Source of the DNA: Clostridia bacterium
GTDB lineage: Bacteria > Bacillota > Clostridia > Oscillospirales > Acutalibacteraceae
NCBI GenBank assembly: GCA_017521425.1
Contig: JAFXCQ010000016.1
Span: forward strand, 1-64,000
Direction of reading: 5' to 3'
Length of the DNA stretch: 64,000 nt
A model generated the notes under the pieces. It did no database searches. It worked only from the letters and a program-made list of their open reading frames with translations, and was not told the DNA's origin. Both the position numbers and the translations under genes were made by a program. Position 1 is the first letter of the stretch. The number at the start of each line of letters is the position of its first letter. Of the stretch, positions 54,184 through 64,000 are shown piece after piece.

Positions 54184-57100
54184 GTGAAAAGATTACTTAG
54201 TTCACTTTTAGCTATTGTGTTTGTTATAGGTGTGTGTGTTTCTGCACCAATAACAGCAAGTGCAAGCTATTCAGAAACAATAGACAACTGGCATATTTCG
54301 TATGAACAAGATGGAACAACCTGCGTTATTACTCAATATTCTGACAGCGATGCAACGGAGGTTGAAATTCCCGCATCATTTATAATAGGGGGAAAAGAAT
54401 ATACTGTAACTGATGTCAATATGACAATTAATCCATTTGTAGGTTGCCCTAACCTTGAAACCATTACACTTGCAGAGGGTAATAATGTTCTTACTATTGA
54501 AGATGGCGTACTTTATAATAGTAATCAAACAATGTTGATCACATACCCCGGGGCAAAGACAGGTGACAGTTTAACGGTTCTCGAGACTGCAACAGCACTT
54601 GCAACTGGGGCTTTGGTTGATGCAAAAGAATTAAAATATATATTCTATGATGGTGAAGTAGCACAATTAGGAGGGACTTATGATCTCCTTCAGTTTGCTT
54701 TCCATTATGGTGCAACTGACCACATAAGAAGTTCTGACACAAAGAAAATTTCAGATGCAACTTGTATAAAAGGTGAAGTTACAGGTTATTACTGTACTGC
54801 TGACAGATGTGACAAAATATTTGAAACTGTTACAAGCGAAACAGTTGACCCTGATGCCCATACCGAAGGTGGTTGGGAGCAAAAAACTCCTGCAACTTGT
54901 AATGCAGAAGGCGAAATGGTTAAAAAATGCACTCTTTGTGGTGACGAACTTGCAACAGAGAGTATTGAAGTTTTACCACATACAATGGGTGGCTGGATAT
55001 TGGATTCTGCACCTACTTGTGTTGATAATGGTTTAATGCACAGAAGTTGTACAAATGACGGATGTGATTATAAAGAAGAAGCAGAGATTACCGCAACAGG
55101 TGTTCACACACCAGGCGAGTGGGAAGTAAAAACGCCTGCAACCTGTGACAATGATGGTGTTAAAGTAAGAAAATGTACTGTTTGTGAATTTGAATGTGAA
55201 ACAGGTGTAATTACTGCACAGCATACATTAGGTGAATGGGAAACAACAAAAAATCCGACTTGTAAAGAAGCGGGTGAACGTGAAAGAAAATGTACAGTTG
55301 AAAACTGTGAATATAAAGAAACTGAAAGCATAGATGCACTTGCACATACAGCGGGTGCATGGAGCTTTGTTAAAGACTCTACCTGTTCAGAAGAAGGTAA
55401 GTTAGAAAAGATTTGTACGGTTTGTAAGGATGTAATTGAAACTGCAGCAATTCCTGTAAAAGACCACGATTTTACAGAATGGGAAGAAACAAAAGCACCT
55501 ACTTGTAAAGAATCAGGTGAAGAAAAAAGAGAATGTAAAGATTGTAAAGTAACTGAAACAAGAGAGGTTGAAGCTTTAGGTCACGATTTCAGTGAAGATT
55601 TTACAATTGATTTAGAGCCAACTTGTACTGAAACAGGTTCAAAATCAAAGCATTGTTCGCGTTGCGAAGAAAAATCTGAAGTAACAGTAATTGATGTTCT
55701 CGGTCACGATTTCAGTGAAGATTTTACAATTGATTTAGAGCCAACTTGTACAGAAACAGGTTCAAAATCAAAGCATTGTACACGTTGCGAAGAAAAAAAT
55801 GAAATTACAGAAATTGAAGCAACCGGTCATATAGATTTTGTTTATGAAACAATAAAAGAAGCAACCTGTACTACTGCAGGCTCAATGCTTAAAAAATGTA
55901 AATGTGGTGAAGAATTGGAAATAATTACAACTTCACCTAAAGAGCATATTTTAAGTGATTGGATTGTTGATAAGGAAGCAACCTGTACTACTGCGGGTGC
56001 AAAGCATAAAGAATGTACTTTATGTGAAGCTGTTTTAGAATCTGGTGTAATAGATATTTTAGGTCACACTTATGGTGACTGGACTATTACAAAGACTGCT
56101 ACTTGCTTTGAAGATGGTTCAAAATACAGAGTTTGTACTGTTTGCGAAGATGAAGAAACAGTTGTATTACCAAAGCTTGCTCACAAAAATTCAGAAGTTG
56201 TAGAGCAAAGGGAAGCTACTTGTCTTGAGGATGGTTATTCAGGTGACACATATTGCCCTGATTGCAACGAAATTATTGAAACTGGTGAGGTTTTAAAAGC
56301 AACAGGTCATACTGCGAGTGATTGGATTACAGATAAAGAAGCAAGCTTTACAGAAACTGGTACACAACATAAAGAGTGTACAGTTTGTAAAGCAGAGCTT
56401 GAAACAGCAGTTATAGACAAGCGTACACTTGATACACCAAATGTGACAATTGAAAATGCATCAAATGGTATTAAGGTTAACTTCACTCAGGATGAAGATG
56501 CTTTAGGTTATATTGTTTATTCATCTCAATATAATGTAAAAACTAAAAAATGGACTGGTTGGGAAAACAGAGGTACGTTAAAAGCAACAGCTTCATCATG
56601 GGTTGACAAAAATGTTAAAAAAGGTATTTCTTATAGATATACAGTCCGTGCAGTAAATGGCAAATTTAATAGTGGATATAAAGAAAGTGCTTCACTTATG
56701 TTTATTGAAGCGCCAAAAGCAACAGTTACAATTTCAACAACAGGCCTTTTAATTAAGTGGAATAAAATAGAAGGTGCTGACAGCTATATTGTTTATCGTT
56801 CAGAAATGAAGGATGGCAAATGGTCAAAATGGGTGAACCTTGGAAAAACAGGTGAGGCAAAAAATTCATGGCTTGACGATAAAACAGTAAGTGGTGTAAG
56901 CTACAGATACACTATCCGTACAGTTGACGGTAAAACAAAGAGTGGCTATATTGCATCTGCTTCTATGGTATATCTTGAACAACCAGTATTAAAGATTTCT
57001 AATTCTCATAATGGAATAACAGGTACTTGGGAAAAAGTAGATGGTGCAAAGGGATATGTTATTTATCGTTCAGAATTAGTAAATGGTAAATGGACAAAAT

Positions 57101-58116
57101 GGGTAAAGCTTGGCAAAACAAAAGAAACTGCAAAGTCATTTACAGATAAAACGGTTAAATCCGGCAGTCAGTATAAATATACTCTTAAAGCAATAAATGG
57201 TAGTGTTTTGAGTACTTATAGAGATTCAAATACTCTTGTATATGTTGCAGAGCCTGTTCTTAAAATAACTAACGAGGCTAATGCTATTTCCGGTAGCTGG
57301 AATAAGGTTAAGGGTGCAAAGGGTTACATTATTTATCGTGCAGAAATGAAAGACGGTAAATGGACAAAATGGGTAAATCTTGGTACTGCAAAAGAAACTG
57401 CAAAAACATTTACAGATAAAACTGTTAAAACCGGTGTAACTTACAAATACACAGTAAGAGCAATTAATGGTAAATATAAGAGTAGCTATTCAGACTCAAA
57501 TATTCTTATATTCCTTGCTGTTCCTACAGTGAAAGCAGCAAATGCTGCAACAGGCATAAAAGTCAGCTGGAATAAAATAGAAGGTGCTACAAGCTACACC
57601 GTTTATCGTAGAGAGTTAAATTCTTCTAAATGGTCAACATGGAAAAATCTTGGTAATGCTGAAGAGAATTCATTTATTGATTCAACCGCTGTAAGTAATG
57701 CAAAATATCAATATACAGTTCGCGCGGTAAATGGAGAGAGCAGAAGTGTATATAAAGCATCTCAGACACTTCAGTATCTCGCAGCACCAACAGTAACTAT
57801 TGAAGGTACGGAAACAGGTATAAAGGTTTCTTGGACTAAAGTTGAAGGTGCAAAAGGCTACACAGTTTACAGGTCTGTTTTAGGTGAAGATGGTAAATGG
57901 TCAGCTTGGCAGGTAATGGGCACAGCAAAAGAAACAAAATCTGCTTGGATTGATAAGAGCACAGCAGAGGATATAACTTATCGTTATACAGTTCGTGCTA
58001 TAAACGGTACACTTAAGAGTGCTTATGTTGCAAGTGAACCTTTGGTGATTGAAAGCGAAAAAGAACCAGTTCCGGAACAACCATCACCAGAACAAGACAC
58101 TAATAATGCAAACTAA
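54184..58116 (+). CDS. Giant secreted protein with cysteine-module and Fn3-like repeats
   Basis: About 1310 residues; the GTG at 54184 fits GGGAAG better than the TTG at 54181. A signal peptide ends near ITASASYS. A short BspA-like LRR segment follows (~50-180). Next come about 14 repeats of ~40 residues with the pattern 'HTxGxWxxxxxATCxxxGxxxRxCxxC'; the last has lost its first Cys (ASFTET). Then six Fn3-like repeats of ~95 residues ('GAKGYxVYRSExxxGKWTKW', 'YRYTVRAING'). The tail is Pro/Glu-rich with no sortase or anchor motif. Probably a secreted adhesin or binding scaffold. Two Cys repeats (55581 and 55704 onward) are nearly identical at DNA level, 123 bp apart. Confidence 0.8.
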   Translation: MKRLLSSLLAIVFVIGVCVSAPITASASYSETIDNWHISYEQDGTTCVITQYSDSDATEVEIPASFIIGGKEYTVTDVNMTINPFVGCPNLETITLAEGNNVLTIEDGVLYNSNQTMLITYPGAKTGDSLTVLETATALATGALVDAKELKYIFYDGEVAQLGGTYDLLQFAFHYGATDHIRSSDTKKISDATCIKGEVTGYYCTADRCDKIFETVTSETVDPDAHTEGGWEQKTPATCNAEGEMVKKCTLCGDELATESIEVLPHTMGGWILDSAPTCVDNGLMHRSCTNDGCDYKEEAEITATGVHTPGEWEVKTPATCDNDGVKVRKCTVCEFECETGVITAQHTLGEWETTKNPTCKEAGERERKCTVENCEYKETESIDALAHTAGAWSFVKDSTCSEEGKLEKICTVCKDVIETAAIPVKDHDFTEWEETKAPTCKESGEEKRECKDCKVTETREVEALGHDFSEDFTIDLEPTCTETGSKSKHCSRCEEKSEVTVIDVLGHDFSEDFTIDLEPTCTETGSKSKHCTRCEEKNEITEIEATGHIDFVYETIKEATCTTAGSMLKKCKCGEELEIITTSPKEHILSDWIVDKEATCTTAGAKHKECTLCEAVLESGVIDILGHTYGDWTITKTATCFEDGSKYRVCTVCEDEETVVLPKLAHKNSEVVEQREATCLEDGYSGDTYCPDCNEIIETGEVLKATGHTASDWITDKEASFTETGTQHKECTVCKAELETAVIDKRTLDTPNVTIENASNGIKVNFTQDEDALGYIVYSSQYNVKTKKWTGWENRGTLKATASSWVDKNVKKGISYRYTVRAVNGKFNSGYKESASLMFIEAPKATVTISTTGLLIKWNKIEGADSYIVYRSEMKDGKWSKWVNLGKTGEAKNSWLDDKTVSGVSYRYTIRTVDGKTKSGYIASASMVYLEQPVLKISNSHNGITGTWEKVDGAKGYVIYRSELVNGKWTKWVKLGKTKETAKSFTDKTVKSGSQYKYTLKAINGSVLSTYRDSNTLVYVAEPVLKITNEANAISGSWNKVKGAKGYIIYRAEMKDGKWTKWVNLGTAKETAKTFTDKTVKTGVTYKYTVRAINGKYKSSYSDSNILIFLAVPTVKAANAATGIKVSWNKIEGATSYTVYRRELNSSKWSTWKNLGNAEENSFIDSTAVSNAKYQYTVRAVNGESRSVYKASQTLQYLAAPTVTIEGTETGIKVSWTKVEGAKGYTVYRSVLGEDGKWSAWQVMGTAKETKSAWIDKSTAEDITYRYTVRAINGTLKSAYVASEPLVIESEKEPVPEQPSPEQDTNNAN

Positions 58117-58131
58117 AATATAAAAAATAAG

Positions 58132-58155
58132 CTCCGTGACGATTAAGTCACGGAG
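58132..58155. terminator. Bidirectional terminator
   Basis: CTCCGTGAC/GTCACGGAG hairpin with T-tracts on both sides; shared by the giant repeat protein and the convergent DUF1846 gene. Confidence 0.75.
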
Positions 58156-58169
58156 TCTATTTTTTTGTA

Positions 58170-59669
58170 TTATTTGTGATAAAGCTTTTTGCTCTGATAT
58201 TGTGGCTCGCAGGTTAAGTTGATACCTAATTTTCTGAATGTATCAGCATCAACCTGTGAAAGAATGACAGTTGAGTGAGCTTCACTACCTGGAAGATTTT
58301 TAAGTTCTGCAATTGCTTTTTTTGCAGTTTCGCTTGTAACAGCACTCATTGAAAGTGCAATTAAAACCTCGTCTGTATGAAGTCGTGGGTTTCTGTTACC
58401 TAAAAAGTCTGTTTTTAAATCCTGAATAGGCTCTATAATTTCTCTTTTTATAAGAAGTTCTTTGTCATCTATACCTGCAAGAACCTTTAATGCATTAAGA
58501 ATTGCTGCAGAGGATGCACCTAAAAGGTCAGAGGTTTTACCAGTTACAACTTGTCCGTTTGGTAATTCTAAGGCTACTGCAGGCTGACCATTTGTTGTCT
58601 CACTTTTTAAAAGTGCAGTTTTTACAATTGGTCTTGTGTTTTCAACAGAAATACCAGCCTGATTCATAAGACTTTCAATCTTCTGGATTGCAAGGTCGTT
58701 TTTTTGCCCCATTTTCTTGTCGCAAAGAGTTGAAAAATATCGTCTTATAATTTCTTCGTGAGATGCTTTTTTACATACCTCATCATCTTCTATGCAGAAA
58801 CCAACCATATTAACACCCATATCAGTAGGTGATTTATAAGGGCTTACACCCTCGATTTTTTCAAACATTGCATTTAAAACAGGGAAAACTTCAACATCAC
58901 GGTTGTAGTTTACTGTTGTTTCACCATATGCTTCAAGGTGATAAGGGTCAATCATATTAACATCGTTAAGGTCTGCGGTTGCAGCTTCATATGCCAAATT
59001 AACTGGATGTTTGAGTGGTAAATTCCATATAGGGAAGGTTTCAAATTTAGCGTAACCTGCTTTAACTCCACGGGCATTTTCGTGGTAGAGCTGAGAAAGA
59101 CAAGTAGACATTTTACCACTACCGGGGCCAGGTGCTGTAATAACAACAAGTGGGCGTGTTGTTTCAATGTAATCATTTTTACCGAAGCCATTATCACTTA
59201 CAATGTGCTGAACGTTGTAAGGGTAGCCTTCTATAACATATTGAACAAATGATTTAATACCAAGTGTTTCGAGTTTTTCTTTGAATTTTATAGCTGCAGG
59301 CTGACCGCTGAATTGTGTGATAACAACGCTACCAACATAAAGACCGATGCTTGAAAAAGCATCCATAAGACGAAGTACGTCAATATCATAAGTTATACCA
59401 AGGTCGCGTCTTACTTTGTTGCTTTCAATGTCATTTGCAGAAATAACAATAACAATTTCTGCGTGGTCTTTAAGTTTTAAAAGCATTTGTAATTTACTGT
59501 CAGGTTTAAAACCCGGTAAAACTCTTGCGGCATGAAAATCGTCAAAGAGCTTACCACCAAATTCAAGGTAAAGTTTACCACCAAATTCGTCAATTCTTTT
59601 TTTGATTTGTTCAGACTGCTTTTCGATATACATATCGTTGTTAAAGCCTGTTTTTCTTTCAATTTCCAA
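58170..59669 (-). CDS. DUF1846-family protein
   Basis: 499 residues from a TTG at 59669 with AAAGGGG at proper spacing; the GTG at 59678 abuts the site. The sequence 'KLYLEFGGKLFDDFHAARVLPGF' and 'AEIVIVISANDIESNKVR' is typical of DUF1846, a conserved Firmicute family of structurally known but functionally unassigned proteins. A P-loop-like 'APGPGSGKMSTCLSQ' near residue 185 suggests nucleotide binding. Monocistronic. Confidence 0.88.
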   Translation of the reverse strand: MEIERKTGFNNDMYIEKQSEQIKKRIDEFGGKLYLEFGGKLFDDFHAARVLPGFKPDSKLQMLLKLKDHAEIVIVISANDIESNKVRRDLGITYDIDVLRLMDAFSSIGLYVGSVVITQFSGQPAAIKFKEKLETLGIKSFVQYVIEGYPYNVQHIVSDNGFGKNDYIETTRPLVVITAPGPGSGKMSTCLSQLYHENARGVKAGYAKFETFPIWNLPLKHPVNLAYEAATADLNDVNMIDPYHLEAYGETTVNYNRDVEVFPVLNAMFEKIEGVSPYKSPTDMGVNMVGFCIEDDEVCKKASHEEIIRRYFSTLCDKKMGQKNDLAIQKIESLMNQAGISVENTRPIVKTALLKSETTNGQPAVALELPNGQVVTGKTSDLLGASSAAILNALKVLAGIDDKELLIKREIIEPIQDLKTDFLGNRNPRLHTDEVLIALSMSAVTSETAKKAIAELKNLPGSEAHSTVILSQVDADTFRKLGINLTCEPQYQSKKLYHK

Positions 59670-59825
59670 AACACACACCCCTTTGTGCAGAAAAATATTA
59701 AAAACCTAATACAAAAATAAATTTTATCAAACACAATATAATTTGTCAAGAAGTGGAGAGGATATAAATTGATGAAAATTATTGAAATTTTTTTGTTTTT
59801 AGATTATCATATAGATAGGTGATTT

Positions 59826-60620
59826 ATGTTGGTTATAGATTTTCATACACATTGTTTTCCCGACAAAATAGCAAAAAAAACAATAGAGAAATTAAGCTAT
59901 GTTTCCGGCGGTCTTATTCCACAGACAGATGGTACCAAAGATTCACTTTTATATCTTATGAGTAAAGATGGTGTAGATAAAAGTGTAGTTCTTTCAATAG
60001 CGACAAATGCAAATCAACAAAAGAATGTTAATGACTTTGCCGTTTCTTTAAAGAGTGAAAAGCTTGTACCATTCGGTTCAGTTTACCCTTTTTCAGAGGA
60101 TTGGGAAGAAGAGCTTGAAAGATTAAAAAATAACGGAATAAAGGGTGTTAAATTACACCCCGATTATCAACAGTTTTTTGTTGATGATGAAAGCTTTTTT
60201 CCTATATATAAAAAAATAGAAAAATTGGGTTTTGTGCTTATTTTTCATGCGGGTGAGGATTTTGGCTTTGCACCACCATATAAAGCAACACCTGAAAGAT
60301 TAAGAAAAGTGGCAACACTCATAGAAACACCTGTTGTATGTGCACATTGGGGTGGTCTTTCAATGGGTGAAGATGTTTTAAAATATCTTTGCGATATAGA
60401 AAATTGTTATTTTGATACTGCTTTTGGCTATGGAACTATGCCAAAAGATATGGCATTAAGGATTCTTGATAAAAAAGGTACAGATAAAATTCTTTTTGGG
60501 TCAGACTGTCCGTGGAATGCACCGGTGTGGGATGTTGGTATGTTGAAAACAATGGGACTGGCACCATATGAAGAGGAAAAAATATTTTATAAAAATGCAG
60601 AAAAATTATTAGCATTATAA
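59826..60620 (+). CDS. Amidohydrolase (TIM-barrel) family protein
   Basis: 264 residues. Metal motif DFHTHCFP at the N-terminus, 'GVKLHPDYQ', FHAGED, 'CAHWGG' and 'FGSDCPW' at the barrel ends match the Amidohydro_2 group (decarboxylase/lactonase-like). Substrate unknown. AGGTGAT precedes the ATG; the YgiQ gene follows 17 bp later, so they share an operon. Confidence 0.85.
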   Translation: MLVIDFHTHCFPDKIAKKTIEKLSYVSGGLIPQTDGTKDSLLYLMSKDGVDKSVVLSIATNANQQKNVNDFAVSLKSEKLVPFGSVYPFSEDWEEELERLKNNGIKGVKLHPDYQQFFVDDESFFPIYKKIEKLGFVLIFHAGEDFGFAPPYKATPERLRKVATLIETPVVCAHWGGLSMGEDVLKYLCDIENCYFDTAFGYGTMPKDMALRILDKKGTDKILFGSDCPWNAPVWDVGMLKTMGLAPYEEEKIFYKNAEKLLAL

Positions 60621-60637
60621 AGCGAAAGGTAAATAAA

Positions 60638-62560
60638 ATGGAAGGCAAAATGTTTTTACCTACAACTAAAAAAGAAATGGAAGAGCGCGGTTGGGCACAA
60701 CCCGATTTCGTTTATGTTTCGGGTGATGCTTATGTTGACCACCCGTCCTTTGGTGCGTCAATTATTACCAGAGTTTTAGAAGATATGGGCTTTAATGTTG
60801 CTTTTTTGGCTCAACCTGATTTTCATTCAGTAAATGATTTTAAACGATTTGGTGAGCCAAGACTCGGCTTTCTTGTGTCTGCAGGTAACATTGACTCAAT
60901 GGTTGCACATTACACCGTTGCTAAAAGAAAAAGAAATTATGACTATTATTCGCCAGGTGGCAAAATGGGGTTAAGACCCGACAGAGCTACATTGGTTTAC
61001 TCAAAGAAAATTCGTGAAGCATATCCCGAGACTGCTATTATTTTAGGTGGTCTTGAAGCATCCTTAAGAAGATTTGGTCATTATGATTACTGGGATGATA
61101 CCGTAATGAAAAGTCTTTTAGTAGATTCGGGAGCGGATATTTTAACTTATGGTATGGGTGAAAATATTTTAAGAAGAATTGCAGAACTTTTAAATAAAAA
61201 TATACCTGTAAATAAAATTCGTGATGTCCGTGGTACTGTGTGGCTCGGTGACAGAAATGATAAAATTCATTTTGAAGTTGGCGGTAGCTGGGATTTTGTA
61301 AGTGTAAAGAACGATAAAAAAGAATATGCAAAAGCATTTGCGGTACAGTATAAAAATCAGGATAGTATTTCGGGTAAAGCATTAGTGGAATATTATGGCG
61401 ATAAAATGCTCGTGCAGAATCCACCAATGGCACCACTTACAAGAGAAGAGCTTGACGAGGTTTATGCTTTGCCATATATGAGAGATTATCATTTTTCTTA
61501 TGAAAAACAAGGTGGTGTGCCCGCAATTGAAGAAGTGAAATTTTCACTTACTCATAACAGAGGGTGCTTTGGTGGTTGTAATTTCTGCGCACTTGCATTT
61601 CATCAGGGTAGAAGTGTACGCTCAAGAAGTATTGAGAGTGTAGTGGAAGAAGCAAGACTTTTAACTACATTCCCTGATTTCAAAGGTTACATAAATGATG
61701 TTGGTGGACCTACCGCGAATTTTAGAGAACCTGCTTGTGAAAAACAACTTAAAAGTGGTGTTTGTGCAGATAAGAAATGTCTGGCACCAGCGCCCTGTAA
61801 AAATTTAAAAGCAGACCACAGCGAATATATAGAGTTGCTCACACAAATTGAAAGATTACCAAAAGTAAAAAAAGTGTTTATACGTTCTGGTATAAGATTT
61901 GATTACCTTTTAGCAGATAAGTCACCGTCAGGTAATGCTTTCTTTAAAAAGCTTGTAAAAGACCACGTTAGCGGTCAATTGAAGGTTGCACCTGAACATT
62001 GTTCAGAGAGTGTTTTAAAGCTTATGGGTAAGCCTGAATTTTCAGTTTATGAAAAATTCAGAAACAGATATTTTGAACTCACAAAAAGCTTTAATAAAGA
62101 GCAGTATTTAGTGCCGTATTTAATGTCAAGTCACCCTGGCAGTAAATTACAGGATGCAATCAAGCTTTCTGAATTTATAAGAAAATGGAATTATAATCCC
62201 GAACAGGTGCAGGATTTTTACCCGACACCGGGTACTGCATCAACAGTTATGTTTTATACAGGCCTTGACCCATTTACATTAAATGAAGTTTATGTGCCGC
62301 GTTCACCTGAAGAAAAAAGAATGCAAAGAGCATTACTTCAGTGCAAAGACCCTAAAAATGCAGATTTGGTAAGAAAAGCATTAAAAATTGCACATCGTGA
62401 AGATTTAATAGGAAACTCTAAAAAGTGTCTTGTTGCCCCGTCTTATAAAGACAGGGTAGAAAAGGCAAAACAGAATAATAAACAGAAAACCTTAAAAAAC
62501 ACTTCACGTCAGAATAATAAAATGCAAACAAAAAGAAATAATAAAGGAAAGAGAAGATAA
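60638..62560 (+). CDS. YgiQ-family radical SAM protein
   Basis: 640 residues. 'DFVYVSGDAYVDHPSFG' at the start is the YgiQ/UPF0313 hallmark; the radical-SAM cluster is CFGGCNFC (NRGCFGGCNFCALAFHQGR). A basic Lys/Asn/Gln-rich tail ends the protein. Function in bacteria is unknown. Middle gene of the operon. Confidence 0.92.
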   Translation: MEGKMFLPTTKKEMEERGWAQPDFVYVSGDAYVDHPSFGASIITRVLEDMGFNVAFLAQPDFHSVNDFKRFGEPRLGFLVSAGNIDSMVAHYTVAKRKRNYDYYSPGGKMGLRPDRATLVYSKKIREAYPETAIILGGLEASLRRFGHYDYWDDTVMKSLLVDSGADILTYGMGENILRRIAELLNKNIPVNKIRDVRGTVWLGDRNDKIHFEVGGSWDFVSVKNDKKEYAKAFAVQYKNQDSISGKALVEYYGDKMLVQNPPMAPLTREELDEVYALPYMRDYHFSYEKQGGVPAIEEVKFSLTHNRGCFGGCNFCALAFHQGRSVRSRSIESVVEEARLLTTFPDFKGYINDVGGPTANFREPACEKQLKSGVCADKKCLAPAPCKNLKADHSEYIELLTQIERLPKVKKVFIRSGIRFDYLLADKSPSGNAFFKKLVKDHVSGQLKVAPEHCSESVLKLMGKPEFSVYEKFRNRYFELTKSFNKEQYLVPYLMSSHPGSKLQDAIKLSEFIRKWNYNPEQVQDFYPTPGTASTVMFYTGLDPFTLNEVYVPRSPEEKRMQRALLQCKDPKNADLVRKALKIAHREDLIGNSKKCLVAPSYKDRVEKAKQNNKQKTLKNTSRQNNKMQTKRNNKGKRR

Positions 62561-62562
62561 TA

Positions 62563-63666
62563 ATGGTACTCGAAAAATTAGTTGAATTTTCAAATTTTTA
62601 CGGAAGTAACGAAGAACTTGTTTTAGCTGGTGGTGGTAACACATCTGCAAAGACAGATGAGGTTATGTACATCAAAGGTTCAGGCACAAGTCTTTCTACA
62701 ATTACAAGGGATGGCTTTGTAAAAATGAACAGAGCAAAGCTTAAGGATATTTTTACAAAAACTTATCCTGATAATGATAAAGAAAGAGAAGCATTATTTT
62801 TAGAGGATTTGTCAGCTGCTAAAGAAAAAGGTGAAGAAAGTAAAAGACCGAGTGTTGAAACTACACTTCACAGTCTTTTTGAATACACCTTTGTTTTGCA
62901 TTTGCATCCTGCATTGGTAAATGGTCTTACCTGTTCACAAAATGGTAAAGTTAAAGCAGAAGAATTATTCGGTGACAGTATTATATGGGTAGATGTATGT
63001 AAGCCAGGTTATATTCTTTCAAAAATTTGCTTTGATTTAATGGAAGAATATAAAAAAGAAAAGGGTAAAGCTGCTGATATAATTTTACTTGAAAATCATG
63101 GTGTTTTTGTAGCAGGTAACACAGTTGAAGAATTAGGTGAAAAGTTAGGTTTTGTTACAAGTAAAATCAGAAATGAAATCATAAGAGAGCCTGATTTGTC
63201 ATCAGGTGAATTTGATGGTGACAAGAGTATGAGCACATTCAATATTTTAAATGAAACTTTTTCTGATGATTGTGTTATAAGCTACGACCCGTCAGTAGAA
63301 TCTTTAAAAGTTTCAGAAAATGAGGAAACACTCAAAAAGATTTATAAACCGTTTAATCCTGACCAGGTGGTTTATTGCAAACCTTATCCGCTTTACATTG
63401 TAGATGAAAAGACGATTCCTGAAAAAGTCGAAGAATATAGAGTTAAAAACGGATTTTTGCCAAAAATTATTTTAGTAAAAAATTGTGGTGCTTACGCTGT
63501 CGATGTAAGTGAAAAGGGTTCAGATAACGCATCAATGCTTTTTAATGATGCACTTAAAATTGCGTGTTACGCTGAAAATTTCGGCGGTGGTAAACCTATG
63601 ACAGATGAACTCACAGATTTTATTGTTAATTGGGAAGCCGAAAGTTACAGAAGTAAACAAGTTTAA
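62563..63666 (+). CDS. Class II aldolase/adducin-family protein
   Basis: 367 residues. 'GGGNTSAKTDEVMYIKGSG' and the metal-binding pair in LHLHPALVNG with a later 'ENHGVFV' match the class II aldolase/RhaD-like domain, as in the N-terminal half of rhamnulose-phosphate aldolase/dehydrogenase fusions. The remaining ~130 residues belong to the same family layout. Sugar-phosphate substrate unknown. It starts 2 bp after the YgiQ stop. Confidence 0.82.
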   Translation: MVLEKLVEFSNFYGSNEELVLAGGGNTSAKTDEVMYIKGSGTSLSTITRDGFVKMNRAKLKDIFTKTYPDNDKEREALFLEDLSAAKEKGEESKRPSVETTLHSLFEYTFVLHLHPALVNGLTCSQNGKVKAEELFGDSIIWVDVCKPGYILSKICFDLMEEYKKEKGKAADIILLENHGVFVAGNTVEELGEKLGFVTSKIRNEIIREPDLSSGEFDGDKSMSTFNILNETFSDDCVISYDPSVESLKVSENEETLKKIYKPFNPDQVVYCKPYPLYIVDEKTIPEKVEEYRVKNGFLPKIILVKNCGAYAVDVSEKGSDNASMLFNDALKIACYAENFGGGKPMTDELTDFIVNWEAESYRSKQV

Positions 63667-63737
63667 GTTTATTTGCACAAATAAAAAAGACTTTATTTGG
63701 CTAAAGTTCCAAAAATGAATTTTCATAGTATTTGTAA

Positions 63738-63766
63738 TTGGAAATTACAGTTTATTATGATATAAT
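63738..63766 (+). promoter_or_regulatory. Promoter of the transporter gene
   Basis: TTGGAA (63738-63743), 17-bp spacer, TATAAT (63761-63766). Confidence 0.55.
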
Positions 63767-63799
63767 CAACCTATCAATTTATGAATGGAGGTAGGTCCG

Positions 63800-64000
63800 A
63801 TGGCTGAAAAAACAAAAGACGGTTTAAAACTCGACTATAAAAAGACGATTTTAACAGGTTTCGGCTTCTTGGCTACATCAATTGCGTGGGCAATTTATGA
63901 CCCGTATATTACAAAAATTCTTAATAAAATTCTTTCAGAAAGTTCAATGATTTCTGACTGGAGTAATGCTATTGCAAATGCTATTCCGTGGATTGGCGAC
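63800..64000 (+). CDS. MFS-type transporter, N-terminal part (cut by window end)
   Basis: 67 codons are visible from the ATG at 63800, seven bases after GGAGGT. 'LDYKKTILTGFGFLATSIAWAIYDPYI' is the start of clostridial MFS (GPH/SLC45-like sugar) transporters: a cytoplasmic tail then the first membrane helix. The product continues past the window, so this assignment is provisional. Confidence 0.65.
   Translation, partial: MAEKTKDGLKLDYKKTILTGFGFLATSIAWAIYDPYITKILNKILSESSMISDWSNAIANAIPWIGD

Overview
The window looks like chromosome of a low-G+C, anaerobic, spore-forming member of the Clostridia. This rests on gene content: an oxygen-sensitive class III ribonucleotide reductase (NrdD with a NrdG-type activase), a Spo0A-type sporulation regulator, SpoVAC, A+T-rich intergenic DNA and Firmicute-style GGAGG ribosome sites. 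Several plant-fibre glycosidases (GH28, GH51, two GH2) fit a gut or rumen fibre degrader. Placement in Oscillospirales/Ruminococcaceae is only an impression. No rRNA, tRNA, prophage, transposase or CRISPR array was seen.

Layout. 1-1000: a dense string of palindromes, a small XRE regulator, and a divergent promoter-to-terminator unit that looks like a small RNA, bounded by two near-identical 43-bp hairpin repeats. 1.0-5.7 kb (minus): a cytidylate-kinase-like gene and a three-gene module (VWA/metallopeptidase-like protein, cytoplasmic leucine-rich-repeat protein, MoxR-type AAA ATPase). The VWA gene carries an in-frame UGA. 5.7-6.36 kb: a non-coding transcript candidate with four ~50-bp repeats, each holding an ATG followed within one or two codons by a stop. 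6.4-12.6 kb: GH28, a ribbon-helix-helix-like protein, glutamate dehydrogenase, GH51 arabinofuranosidase and a glycerophosphodiesterase-like protein. 12.7-21.2 kb: a Spo0A-type regulator behind a 0A box, a giant multi-PAS hybrid kinase, a REC-GGDEF-EAL-REC protein and an HPt protein, together looking like a phosphorelay. 21.2-22.5 kb: two tandem secreted paralogues. 22.7-27.8 kb: NrdG-type activase, sirtuin, NrdD fused to a glutaredoxin-like domain, and thioredoxin reductase, with NrdR-box palindromes. 28-40.3 kb: a membrane protein, double flavodoxin-like oxidoreductase, GH18, two GH2 enzymes, TatD, MetG and a CCA-adding-type nucleotidyltransferase. 40.7-45.6 kb: a G5/3D cell-wall protein, SpoVAC, a DMP19-like protein, a CheY-like regulator and a second degenerate-GGDEF/EAL protein. 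46-54 kb: a complete argGHCJBDF operon with ArgR-like palindromes. 54.2-58.1 kb: a 1310-residue secreted repeat protein. 58.2-64 kb: a DUF1846 protein, an amidohydrolase/YgiQ/class II aldolase operon and the start of an MFS-type transporter.

The genes form several working groups: hexuronate/arabinose/galactoside release from fibre, nitrogen flow into glutamate and arginine, anaerobic dNTP supply with its redox partners, and c-di-GMP and sporulation signalling. The most unusual material lies between genes: a six-copy dispersed hairpin family with the core TATCATTTTTAGTTTA, the mini-ORF repeat array, and several clusters of long perfect palindromes.
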